From assembly GCA_004352715.1 (NCBI GenBank), contig SCFE01000014.1:2728231-2792230 (forward strand): a stretch of DNA of 64,000 nucleotides, read 5' to 3'. Position 1 is the first letter of the stretch, and each line of letters opens with the position of its first letter. This stretch comes from Hofstenia miamia (Eukaryota > Xenacoelomorpha > Acoela). Shown piece by piece: positions 11,233 to 22,536 of the stretch. Below the pieces are notes generated by a model. That model worked only from the letters and a program-made list of their open reading frames with translations, did no database searches and had not been told where the DNA came from. Position numbers and translations under genes: made by a program.

Positions 11233-12895
11233 GGGGTGGATACAGAAACATTTTTTAGAATGTAGAATAAAATGCTAAAGTGCATAATTAGGTACTAGGG
11301 AGAGCACAAACTGTTTAATTTTCAATTTTTGAAATTCATCAACACCACCATCTACTGACTTCAAAAATGGAAAGAGGAAACGTAGAATGTGTACAATTTT
11401 TCAAATTTTTATCAAACTTCAAATTACGCTTTAATAATAGCATCTTGTGTTTTTTAAGAGATCATTCATTATAAAATTGACCAATCGCATAAGATTGAGT
11501 ACATTACAAAATTTTCACCCAATTGGTATGAATATGAAATTAGTCTCTAATTCAATCAATATTGTCAAATATGTTGATAAAATTCAAGAATATCAACTAA
11601 TTCAAAAAGAAGGGCTCTTACTAAAATCAATAAAATCTAAAATTAAAAAATTATGCTGACTTTTGATATGTCACACAAATTTGTTTTTGGATTTTTGAAG
11701 TAGGTGCATGGTGTTGAATTTGAATATAAACAATTTGATCAACCCTATTGAGCATCGTCAAATGGGTAAGTAGGAACAGTGTGGTAATTAGAAATGTTAG
11801 ACAACGAGAAAATTTTATTTAATTATTATTCATACCATGTTTAATATTTAACATTGTTGTTTTGCCTATAAATTAATCACTATAGGTTTATGTGCCATAG
11901 GGTAGCCTTAGCTGTGCTCATCTAATTTCATTAGTATTTTTTAAAAATAAAATTATTTAAAATTTTATGCTAAAATTAAAATATCCACAGGAGAAAAGGA
12001 ATCTTAACTAAAAGAGTCAATAAATTTCCAACAGTAAATCTATACATGTCCATAAATTATATTTTAAAAAAATTAAATAGTATTTAATTTAAAAATATAT
12101 GAGTTTTTGAATTAAAAAAAACAAAATATACATTTTTGTGGGGTGACTAGGAACATCACTGAGAGAACAGTTAAGCAGAAAGATACAAATGAATGAGTCT
12201 GAAGAAGATATTGTTGAATAGAATCAATTTAATTCTTGTGATGATGAAAATGAAGAACAAGAATGATTCTTGCAAGAAAATTCCGATCACTGACGAAGTT
12301 AAAAAATTGAAAATGTGATTTGTGTTAATTTTGGAATTAGTGAGAAGATTTACAATGATAATGAATATTAAGCTTTATGTCAGTGTTTCTTCAGACAGAC
12401 AGCGAGATACTGCATTACTTTAATTTTCTGAACATGAATATATCAGTGATTTCAGTTTTCATTAGATTTTGTAATTGCATATACCTAAAGCTAACTGTCA
12501 TTATGCATTTATTATACACATTTGCATTTTCTTAAAACCACTTCACTGCATTTTTTACTCGATAGAGAGTTTAAAAAGGCAAATATACAAATGGTAAAAT
12601 CACATGTGTTCCTATTCACCCCCTCCCCCTGCCTATCCATAAAGATGAATAGGAATACTTTTAAAATTTAAAAAAATTGCTGAAAACTAAATATTCATTC
12701 TTTTATTGAAATGTAATCTCAGGATCTATAGGACGCAATATAGCGTAAATTTCAATGCAATACATTTAACAAATACTAGATCTTTGAAAAAAACTTAAAA
12801 AACCTTCTTAATCACTCTATTTGAACAATTTTAATAGTTTTTTCTTATTTTAGAGGGGGTCCACCCCCCCTTGCCCCCTTTTGTATCCGCCGTTG
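11233..12895. mobile_element. hAT-like non-autonomous element
   Basis: The left end reads CAGGGGTGGATACAGAAA and the right end, reverse-complemented, reads CAACGGCGGATACAAAAG. These imperfect inverted termini match the CAGNGGCGGAT-type ends widespread in hAT elements. The 1663-bp interior has no long frame. A short acidic coding-looking patch near 12190-12270 (Ser-Glu-Glu-Asp-Ile-Val-Glu) could be a lost exon. An 8-bp target duplication is not evident (GATTCCCA versus TCTAAGCA), so the boundaries are tentative. Confidence 0.5.
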
Positions 12896-14596
12896 TCTAA
12901 GCAGTGAGATCAAGTATATATAGCGATATAATTTACAAAAATCTAAAGGAGAACGCATGACATCAAACAGAATTTTGAGGCTAAAAATTTTCTTATGATC
13001 ATAATCCAAAGCAAATAGATCGAAGGTTGACTACTTCAATCGCAACAAAGAAAGAATTCAACAGCAAGAAAATATCATAGTACTTAAGTCGAGAAATGAA
13101 ATACACTACAATTCTCACATTCTTAGTTGCCATCTGATGACTTTCAATGCCGCTAATAATGCAGAAGACATATTGGCGAATAGAGAGCAAATAAAGGAAG
13201 AGAGAATGGCAGGAGATTCGCTTCTTAGACGCCATCATTAACGATACTATGATATTGAACTCAATCATTTGTAAATGTGTTATTTGTTTAATGGTTACGC
13301 TTGAAATGGTTTTATACATCACAATGCGTCAATGAACCAAAACAATCTCTCTAGAATATGATTTATTACATTATTCGTAAAAATATATTTTATGTAAATC
13401 CCTGTAAGAATTTAAGGATATATTGTAGTCTAGTCAGTGAAAGTTAATCAACAAATCTTGTGGTTTAAAACACATCGTCAAGACAATTATCAAACAAACT
13501 TGACAAATATATATAAGCATAAGTACTAAGCCTCAAGAGTATTTTTTAAGCACAGCCACGTCAGGTAATAAGTAATATTTTAGACCGTTTTTGAAGATGA
13601 TACCTAAATTCATAACATAAAGTTCAATAGTGATAAACCCTTTTGCGTTGTTAAATTTAATAAAATTATTAAACATACTTTTGAGTCGCTTTAAGCTTCA
13701 ATTGTTTCCTTATGATTAATTTTAGAGTCTGCACTGTACCAGTACGTAAAATTTTTATAGGCTTCGTAGAAATTTCTGGGTGCTCGAAAACGGAGAAACC
13801 GAGATGAAGAATGTTACTAGAAATAGTTGGAGCAGCTTCTTCTCCAACATCAGCAACTTCCGAACCACCATATAGAAAAAAGAGCTTCTAAACAATTTCA
13901 AATCAACGCTACTGTGACAAAAGTAAAAGTGAATTATCAATAGAATACAAATCCAGGTTACATTACTGAGCTATGCACTTATGTCAAATATTCGCATCAA
14001 CTCTAAACCAAGGATTACTAAATTTTTAATAGGTCGTTCAATATCATGCTTAATTGGAATTGCGTTAAACGTCCAATTTAGTAAATATATTCAAATAAAA
14101 TTATTCGGTCTGATTTAACACCACCAATGGCCGCAATAAGGTCAACTATGTCCTCAATAACAAATTTGATCGGGAAAATTATTGGAAAAAAAATATGATG
14201 CCCAATTAATGTTAGACTTAAAAATGCGATGCCAAAGCTCCTATCTTAGTATCCTACTGATTAAACACTGGTGTTCATACCTGCGTTCCACATCGCAATT
14301 TCCGTATTTACAATATAAGAAAATTCATTAATTAACGAAACATCAGTTAAAAATTAAGTAAGCTACGAAATAACAAAACAACTTTGAACATTTCAATTAC
14401 TACATTCAACCGTTCACAATTTGGCAATGACGCAATAACGTTGCACAAATAAAGAAATGTGCAAAATTCTAAAAAAGCTTCCACAAATATTTATATTAGC
14501 GATCAGGTAATGCTCAGTTAAAATAGTGTAAGATGAGATTAAACTTGAGCGCAAAATTTTTGGAATATTATGGATACAATTTTTTTAACACATTTA
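12896..14596. other. Unassigned AT-rich DNA
   Basis: No recognisable gene is seen. A 107-codon minus-strand frame (12999-13322) is open, but its translation resembles no family I know and there is no supporting context. Confidence 0.4.
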
Positions 14597-14625
14597 CAGG
14601 GTGTCCAAGTTAGAGGCGTACGCAT
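14597..14625 (+). mobile_element. Solitary mariner-type terminal repeat
   Basis: TA is followed by CAGGGTGTCCAAGTTAGAGG, the form of a mariner/Tc1 end. No inverted partner was found nearby, so this is one end of a decayed or truncated copy. A microsatellite follows within 50 bp. Confidence 0.55.
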
Positions 14626-14669
14626 GATTTTCTGACAGAGATTTCGGTTGTGATGAACTTGACTAAACT

Positions 14670-14672
<3 letters not shown>

Positions 14673-14724
<52 letters not shown>

Positions 14725-14830
14725 TTTTATTATTAATTCATTATAATTCTCAATCATTTTTTGTGAAGAGAAAAACGACTTTATATATATATATAGGCAA
14801 TATCATATATATATATATATATATATATTA
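14673..14830. repeat. AT dinucleotide microsatellites
   Basis: There are three (AT)n tracts: about 50 bp at 14673-14722 and two shorter ones near 14782-14795 and 14804-14829. Confidence 0.95.
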
Positions 14831-16496
14831 GAGTAGTCCTTATATACGGTGAAAATTTAAAATTTTGATTTTTGTATGTATGACCCTCTCAAAATGTTCT
14901 ATTTCATTATAAACTCTTATACTCAAATTTTTGATAATCTGTAATATTTTTTGGAGGTGCTGTGAAAGTTGACCTAATAAGGCTCAATATACGTCATAGT
15001 AAATAATGTATCAATGCAATAGTCACAAAACAGAATAGCTGTTTATTATATTTCTGGCTTTTCTTTACACTCCTTAAAGCATACTGAAAGTTATTCTTTA
15101 TTATTGAGAGATACAATTGCTTCATCTCCTGTATCAAACACATAGGTAATTCGTTAGCAGGTGCTAGTAAGTCTATAACTGTTTGAGCGGTTTAAAGTTT
15201 TCACTTTCATTCCAATCGTCTGGATAGGTTTCAAGAAGACCATCAAATGCTTCTGGTTACGAAAACCAGACACTTTGCCTTATTGTTTGTCCTATTCACC
15301 TGAGCTAATTTCACTATTTCATCTCTTTCAATATCTTTTGAATTTTAAATTTTGTGCATCCAAATTTAAGTCACAATACAGCAAACTCCGAAAAATCTGT
15401 TCCTTTGAAAGCTAAAACAAATTGCTTAAATTCTTACATAATCTAGCTACTTGGATTTGACGTTGAGGATTAGAATAAAGGAACTTAAGTAGTCTCAAGT
15501 CGTCAATAGCGGCGTTTGGAGCAAGTAGCACCAAGAATTAAACCTTCACATCAACCTTTGCTAAATCAGTTGTCAATATCTCGTAATCGGTTCACCTCCG
15601 CGATTTCAAGGTTGAACAGAAATCAAAAAAAGCCAAATTTAGGATCTGTATTTGGATTTCATGCTTGATGCATGAGGTAGAGCCAATTGTTCTTAGTTCC
15701 TTGGCATGAGGTGAGTCACCTCCTAAAAATCAAGTTCTGATAAGGATTTCGCTTGTGTTCTACTGTTTACCACGTTGAAATGAGCAATATCACTGAGAAA
15801 TCGAACCTTTTCTAGGATACCGTTTTCTTTGATTACTGCTTATTGAGTCAATTACAAGAATAGATTCTCAATTGGATAGCGTCCTGGCTAGGATTAGTCG
15901 GAATTCCAGCAATTTACCAAAGGATTTTTATTTGCAGAAATTGGCAATATTTGAAATTTTTCTTTGCCATATGTAGAAACAAAGCGCTTGCTGATCAGGG
16001 GGAGTTCTTACACCTTCAATGCGTCCCGATGGCGTAATTAGGAAGTAATTTGAATGGAAATTCATCACTTCGAATATTCTGTTCAGCTAAAGATGTGACA
16101 AATATATAAATGCACCTACATAAAAAACATTTAAGTATAAATTGGATCAATTGAACTACTACAATTTTCAAAAAATATTTGATAAAAATGAATATATGGA
16201 TGCAACATTTCTGAATTCTGCAGTCATTCATAATGTAAGCAACAATATATTTGTCTTCAATTGCAATTCACTATCATTTGTATGCTAAGTGCTAATGATA
16301 TGAATAAAAGTACCTGTTACGTCACAATTAATTGTTTAAAAAAATGTACATTGTCGTAATACTGGAAGATTAATGAGCTTGCGCCACCTGTAAACCTATA
16401 TCAAATAGTTCAAGATTTTACAGTCATCATTTTTTCGTGAAATGGAAGCACTTCAGAGGCAAAGCTTGCGCAAACGTATAAATAAGAGCCACCCTA
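14831..16496. other. Unassigned DNA, possible minus-strand pseudogene at 15.3-16.0 kb
   Basis: The minus strand at about 15540-15370 gives short frames with a protein-like look (Leu-Arg-Leu-Leu-Lys-Phe-Leu-Tyr-Ser, then Gln-Val-Ala-Arg-Leu-Cys), interrupted by stops and shifts. The composition is less AT-rich than the surroundings. I do not recognise a family; a decayed retroelement or gene is possible. Confidence 0.3.
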
Positions 16497-16524
16497 ATAT
16501 ATATATATATATATATATATATAN
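16497..16524. repeat. AT microsatellite ending in a single N
   Basis: An (AT)n tract of about 27 bp ends in one ambiguous base at 16524, probably a collapsed or patched repeat join. Another AT tract lies at about 16856-16877. Confidence 0.9.
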
Positions 16525-17507
16525 AGAGGTTAAATGCATAAGCGGCAGACGCATGTATACATTATTTATGTCACAACTATTGCATAAGGAACATGTGCAA
16601 TAACACGTGAAATCAACAACAAAAACACAAATATAATTAAATAGACGAACTTACTTGAAGTTGTAACAAACATACAATAATAGAAAATTTTTAAACAAAT
16701 TTTAATGTAATTGGTTTAGATGAAAACTAGCCTAACCCACAACAAAAAATATCAAGCACACGATGTACGTGCAAAGGCAAATTTTCAAAAATATTTTAAA
16801 GCTATTTTCGCGCTCAATACATCTTCTTTCTTATTTCACTATATATATACACACATGTATATATATATATATATATAAAGTATAATGTAATACATTTTTA
16901 TAAATGAAATCATATTTACTAACTTTCTGGATCTTGAATCTAAACATTGATCTAAATTAGTGGCCAAAAACAATATCAACGTATTATTTATAATTTACCA
17001 TATACATATACCCGCATAGTTACATGTACGTACATATGTACATAGGGTTATTATTTCTATTTTCCGAACAAGGGGTGCTTAGCATAAATACTATCCGACC
17101 TGCTTATTGTGTTAATTTTTTTCAAAAATAGATTAAAAATTGTATATTTAGGAGCTTAAAACCCTGTGCTCTGGATGGAAAACCTTTAAAAAGAAATGTA
17201 TCCAAACCTAAAAACGAAATTACTGCTACCAATAAGCATCACGATAACAATAGTTGTGGAGTGGGAAATCGAATATACAATTTGCCTACAGCTTTATAAA
17301 TGTTCGCAATTTGACAATATTTACAGCAGATCTGAAAGTGTTGTAACGAAATATCGACCACCACTGGAAATATTTGAGAAAAATTGCAGTTTAATAATGG
17401 AAAATCTTACCATAAATAACAGCCAAATGGATATCGACAGTACTAACATTTAGAATAAGACAAAAGTGTGATTTCCTCATCTAATAAAGCCTATCAGCTA
17501 TTCCAGC
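16525..17507. other. AT-rich DNA with an unrecognised 85-codon plus frame
   Basis: A plus frame from ATG 17196 to 17453 could encode 85 residues starting with a hydrophobic stretch (Leu-Leu-Leu-Pro-Ile-Ser-Ile-Thr). I recognise no domain; it may be chance. It lies just upstream of the GTGACT box array. Confidence 0.25.
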
Positions 17508-18096
17508 GTGACTCGCGTGACATTTGGAGAAATTTTGAGGAAAACAACTTCAAATTATGTGAGATGAAAAAGAAAAATTGGAAAAATGTTCAGTAGCTTC
17601 TGAGAACATACCACAAAAATGAAAAACAGTTATAGATATTCAGTTTTTAGTGAGACCTCTTGAAATCATGGCCAATTTTTCACTTGTGACTCGCATGACA
17701 TCTAGAAATAGAAAATTTCTAACTGCAGTGGGAATATGTTCAATTCCTAGTAGACCAGTTACTTACAGAAGCTCTTATTCATTTTGAAAGTAAGCCAAAC
17801 ATAGATTTAAAGGTAGAAAATTACAAAAACTTCAGGCCTACTTTTTTCCCCTATTTATGCCCTCAGACATTTGTGACTGATGTGACAGATTTTTGTGACT
17901 AGCGTGACACAGTAGAGGTTTACTGAAAACATTTATGAATTAAACAATACCAGTTAGCTTTATCTTATGAAATGCTTCTCTGTAGTGTACAATGGAACTA
18001 TATAGTCAATCAAAAAGAAAAAAAGTAATCATACAATATGGAAAAAGGTGCATTTCACCAGGTTAACTTTAGTCTAAATTTGTGACTCGTGTGACA
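17508..18096 (+). repeat. Five copies of a GTGACT(N)RYGTGACA box at about 180-bp spacing
   Basis: A 15-bp motif, GTGACTCGCGTGACA and close variants, occurs at 17508, 17686, 17873, 17895 and 18082, always in the same orientation. Offsets are 178, 187, 22 and 187 bp. Each box is itself a direct repeat of GTGAC nine bases apart. The DNA between boxes is not obviously repeated and has stops in every frame. It could be a worn satellite, a protein-binding array or the remnant of a repetitive coding region; nothing in the sequence decides this. Confidence 0.65.
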
Positions 18097-18794
18097 CCAC
18101 CAGCGAAACTGTCTTTTGTGTTCCATTAGCACCCAAATATTTTTAACTAACAAGTTTTGATAGTTGAATCATCTTTAATGGACTAAGTTCTAAGGTTTTT
18201 GCACAAAAATAGCATTCTCTTTGCATGCAACATCTGAAAATAAGCTAAACTTAGCTCAATTCTTTTTTTCCCCTGAAATAATTAAAAGTAGGTGCTTCTG
18301 TTGAAAGAGCACAGGATATTGATATTCCTTGCACATAAACTAAAATTTGTAAAATTTCAATCATTTGGACCTATAAGAAGTCATTTCTATAAGTTTTGCT
18401 GTCAAAAATAAAATTTGAAATTTTGCCTTGGGTGTTAACAATACTGTGGAATGGCTGCTATATAGATTGCGAACTAGAGATTGGTATGCCAAGAAAAATT
18501 TAAAACAGTGATTGAGTTTGTGGAAAACTCAATTATGCCAGGTGCATTATTGCAGTAATAAATACTAGATAATATACAGTTTTTCTGTATTACTAAAGAG
18601 TGAACTTTTAGTGTTTTCTGTTATACACACACTCAATAATATCGATTTAATACTAGTAAAAAGTAATCCAGAGGTATGCAAATTTTGGATTTTGTACACG
18701 GTGAAACCTAACATGCGCAATACAGGTTTTACTGGCAGAGCTGCCACTTCATTCAAGAAAAAAGTGACCAATATTGGATGCAAAAAACTCTACT
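18097..18794. other. Unassigned AT-rich DNA
   Basis: No gene is recognised. Overlapping short frames on both strands at 18565-18895 show no family features. Confidence 0.4.
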
Positions 18795-19170
18795 TTAACC
18801 TTTTACCCGCCAACGTTCTATTATTCGAACATAAAAATTGTGGTGCTTTTTATGAATTTACATATATTACAACATCGTATTTCTTATACACTTGAAAAAA
18901 ATCGTATAAATCAATAAGTACATACTAATCTCATCAAGTTTTGTGCTATAGGAAAATCACAGCGCGTGAATAAAAACGGCATTTTGGAGAATGTCAACTA
19001 CTTTTTTGATTATTTGAAATGCGGAAGAAGACTGGATCCTGATGCATAATTGGCAATATTTTATTATACCCTCAATCGTTTTCTAACAAAAAATTTCAAA
19101 TTTTAATGAAGCATTGACAAGTGGGGACTGTATTTTCATTCATGTTCCAATAATGGAACGTTGGCGCCTA
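18795..19170. mobile_element. piggyBac-type MITE candidate
   Basis: The left end is TTAA (18795-18798) followed by CCTTTTACCCGCCAACGTTC, resembling piggyBac termini. At about 19133-19160 the same block appears inverted (GTTCCAATAATGGAACGTTGG). The block contains the palindrome GTTCCA-TTAT-TGGAAC. The right TTAA is not intact, so the right boundary is approximate. A third copy of the block lies at 20727-20750. Confidence 0.55.
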
Positions 19171-19652
19171 AGATGTCACAAATGGTCATATTCTTCAGAA
19201 AGATTATCTTCCACTTATTTGCACCACTATCTTTGTCTACATTGCACTATCACATAATTATGACAAAACGATCTTTGTTCAGATGTTTTTATGTGTAAAT
19301 CACTTTTTTGAACAGAAAATGGTATCAAATATTATCTAGATATCTACTGTAGACAAATGTTGTAAAACAGGAGAGTGCGAACAGATCAAATAATACATAT
19401 TGTATATAACTTTTTTCAAAACATATGAAGTAAAAATAAGCTTATAATCGTACTCTATCAAGCGGTTCACTTCCACACGTTTCCGATGAAGCCAATGCAA
19501 TTGGTATTTTCATTGGTCAATCAATAATTAAATATTCACTCACGTGTTTCATTATCATTCTATTTAGAAGCATTTCCACACAATTTGTTGAACTTATGAC
19601 ACTTGAACAGTGGTGACATCAATCTCATTTTCATTTCATTTCAACTGCAATC

Positions 19653-20235
19653 ATGCCGGAAGTACGACGTTATCTGAATTTCCAGCAAGCAGTTGATGAA
19701 GTTGTGTTAGCAATAATGCCACTTGACATTTACATTTTACCAAATTTTATAAAATATCTACAGATGAGAAAAAATGATAAAAACTGTCTTCAAGAAGTTG
19801 TGCCTGGCGGAATTGATGAAATAGTGAATATTGCAAATGACGACAATGCACAAGCATACTTCTTCTGACATTCCTCATATATCTCTTGCTGATACGCAAC
19901 CAAAATTGACCAATGCATCAACTTCTGATCTTTTTGCCTATATTTCAAAGAGGATAATGTGTCTATATATACAAATCTTTATGTGCAACAGCATGGTATT
20001 GATTTATTCACTGGTAAATATGGGCCACACGTCTTTTGGAATTCCTTTGATCAGTGGCTATCATGTATCACCAACTGAAGATTCTTATTGATCAACAAGT
20101 CTTGATCTCAAATGCGACATTGTCAGCTCAATGATGAGTCGGAAGCGGTTCCGTTTGATAAAGCGTTGCCTGCATTTCGCTACCAACCTTGACAAGACGG
20201 ACAAACACGGAAAATACGCCCTGTATAGAACTTAA
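19653..20235 (+). pseudogene. piggyBac-type transposase relic
   Basis: Three successive plus frames give pieces of a piggyBac-family DDE transposase N-terminal half: an ATG at 19653 with an Asn-Phe-Gln-Gln-Ala-Val-Asp-Glu stretch; a middle piece near 19950-20060 with Leu-Tyr-Ile-Gln and Gly-Lys-Tyr-Gly-Pro-His in shifted frames; and at 20101-20230 Ser-Ser-Met-Met-Ser-Arg-Lys-Arg-Phe then Cys-Leu-His-Phe-Ala, the family's usual 'M-S-x-x-R-F ... L-H-F' block. The catalytic aspartates lie downstream and are not found. Frameshifts show it is dead. Confidence 0.7.
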
Positions 20236-21061
20236 TGAATTCTAGATTTTGCTAGTTTTAATTATTTTCCAAGATCCTGAAAGGGTTGCGGTGGTCCAAC
20301 CACCTTAATCTCAAAGGGAATTCGATTAGCAAGACAATGCTTTCTTATCAAAGCATCATACCAAGGAACATGAGCTCATTGCATGAAGAACACAGCGAAA
20401 AGTGCAATATTTTCTTACATGCATGCTCGGTACTGAAGCTTCATGTGATCAATGCAATTTGAAATCATGATAATCTGCTAACGAGTTGCACGTGCGCATT
20501 TGATTGAAATTTGAAGTTTGATATCTTGATCTTGATGTCTCGATGATCTTTTCATAATAATTAATGAGTAAAAATATTGGCAATTTGTAATTAATAATGA
20601 TTGATGAACCTATTTTTAGCATAGACATGTAACGCATACATGTTAAACTATCTAGAAATTATATGCCAAATTTTTACATAGTTTTAAAAACGAAATTCAT
20701 GGAAAACCTTGATTTTTTGTATCGAAGGCGCTAACGTTCCATTATTGGAACATTTTATATTTTTAAAAGAAAACAAACAGCTTGTAATGTCATCTATAAT
20801 GAGGGCAAAGCCAGGTGTTTGAATTTTTAAAATTTCCTTTAAATGTTTCCATTCAAAATTAAGGAACATTGATTCTTTATTCCTCCATTACCACAGTGAA
20901 AATGCCATTTCCCATTCATTAATGCTAGATTTAGATTTGCTATTAAAAGTGGCCAAAAATGACAAAGAGTGACATATCTTAATTAAAAATTGACTAAAAA
21001 GTCACCAAAAATGACTAGTCTCTTAAAAGTGATCAAGTGACAACACTGCTTAATGGTGTTT
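20236..21061. other. Unassigned DNA with a third piggyBac-like palindromic block
   Basis: No gene is seen. At 20727-20750 the sequence GGCGCTAACGTTCCATTATT continues to GGAAC, matching the blocks at 18807 and (inverted) 19140, so another piggyBac-type end probably lies here. Confidence 0.45.
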
Positions 21062-22041
21062 TAGTTGCTTGCATTAAAAAGAGAAGCGATAATAAGAACG
21101 TATTAAGTGCAAAATTGTGATAATTAAACTTAAATTAAATTTGAAATAAAATCTCAGGACTAAAAATCTCCAGATTACATTTGCGGTATTGAACAAATTA
21201 ACCAAAAAATAACAAAAGAAATAGGGACTAGGACCGAAATTTTAAATATACCTTCACAATACACAACTGCCCGCAAAAAAGCCAAATTCAGTGAATGCAA
21301 TATAATTTATAAAGAATTTCGATTTTCATCACATACTTTTCTAAAACTCAGTTTACAGACATTTTTGGCAAAGATCATAGAAAGGACGAATTGCACAAAT
21401 TTAACTCTTTCACTGCGAAATTCGACTTTAGTCACACGGCCAACATTATGTCTGACTGCGAAATTCAACTTCAGTCCACATCTCTCCTGTTTTTTTCTAA
21501 TAAAATGTCCAAAATCTGGTCTAATTCTATGTACTTCAGTATAATAAAGTGTAGTTGCTTGCATTAAAAAGAGAAGCGATAATAAGAACGTATTAAGTGC
21601 AAAATTGTGATAATTAAACTTAAATTAAATTTGAAATAAAATCTCAGGACTAAAAATCTCCAGATTACATTTGCGGTATTGAACAAATTAACCAAAAAAT
21701 AACAAAAGAAATAGGGACTAGGACCGAAATTTTAAATATACCTTCACAATACACAACTGCCCGCAAAAAAGCCAAATTCAGTGAATGCAATATAATTTAT
21801 AAAGAATTTCGATTTTCATCACATACTTTTCTAAAACTCAGTTTACAGACATTTTTGGCAAAGATCATAGAAAGGACGAATTGCACAAATTTAACTCTTT
21901 CACTGCGAAATTCGACTTTAGTCACACGGCCAACATTATGTCTGACTGCGAAATTCAACTTCAGTCCACATCTCTCCTGTTTTTTTCTAATAAAATGTCC
22001 AAAATCTGGTCTAATTCTATGTACTTCAGTATAATAAAGTG
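21062..22041. repeat. Exact 490-bp tandem duplication
   Basis: Copy 1 (21062-21551) and copy 2 (21552-22041) appear base-for-base identical when read side by side, including the 5' TAGTTGCTTGC and the 3' AGTATAATAAAGTG. Either it arose very recently or it is an assembly duplication. The right breakpoint falls inside a small piggyBac-type MITE. Confidence 0.93.
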
Positions 22042-22135
22042 TTTTTTAAGAAAAAAATTGATTTTCATTTTTTTGTGTCAAAATGACATTTTTTGAGAAT
22101 TTCTGAAAATTCATGAAACTCAGTGAAAGGGTTAA
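21891..22135. mobile_element. piggyBac-type MITE with TTAA duplication
   Basis: TTAA (21891-21894) is followed by CTCTTTCACTGCG, and the right end reads CAGTGAAAGGG followed by TTAA (22132-22135). Inverted ends beginning C(T/C)CTTTCACTG and a duplicated TTAA are diagnostic of the piggyBac superfamily. The interior is 237 bp with no coding capacity. The left part is also present in the upstream duplication copy (from 21401) without a right end. Confidence 0.8.
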
Positions 22136-22536
22136 TTGGGAAGGGCTTGTTAGAAAAAGTTTCAGTCCATGCGCATTTCTAGGTCAATAGGTACAAAAAT
22201 GGGAAAAACACAAAAAGTGCGAACATAAACAATTTTTACAAGGAGTAATAAGTAAAAAACAACTCTCTAATTAATTGAATTTCTAAATGCAAAACTTTGA
22301 CAATATTCTGTAAAAACACGTGGTAAGAAATCATATCATTGATATCGCTTTCAAATTATAAAAAACTTCAGCTTCCATCATTGAAAATTTGACTACTAGT
22401 AATAAAACAAACTCAAATGCAACGCAAACGTGTATGTACCACAAGAAAAATAGACTTATTAAAAAATATTTTTGCTTTCGTGCGTTTAATCTGTATTAAA
22501 TATAATTACTTTCTAAAAAATCAACAAAAATATTAC
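22136..22536 (-). other. Start of TBCE intron 1
   Basis: AT-rich DNA immediately 3' of the TBCE exon on the minus strand, starting with the donor GTAATA (22536-22531). No downstream TBCE exon was recognised here or further left, so the intron is probably long and filled with repeats. Confidence 0.6.
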
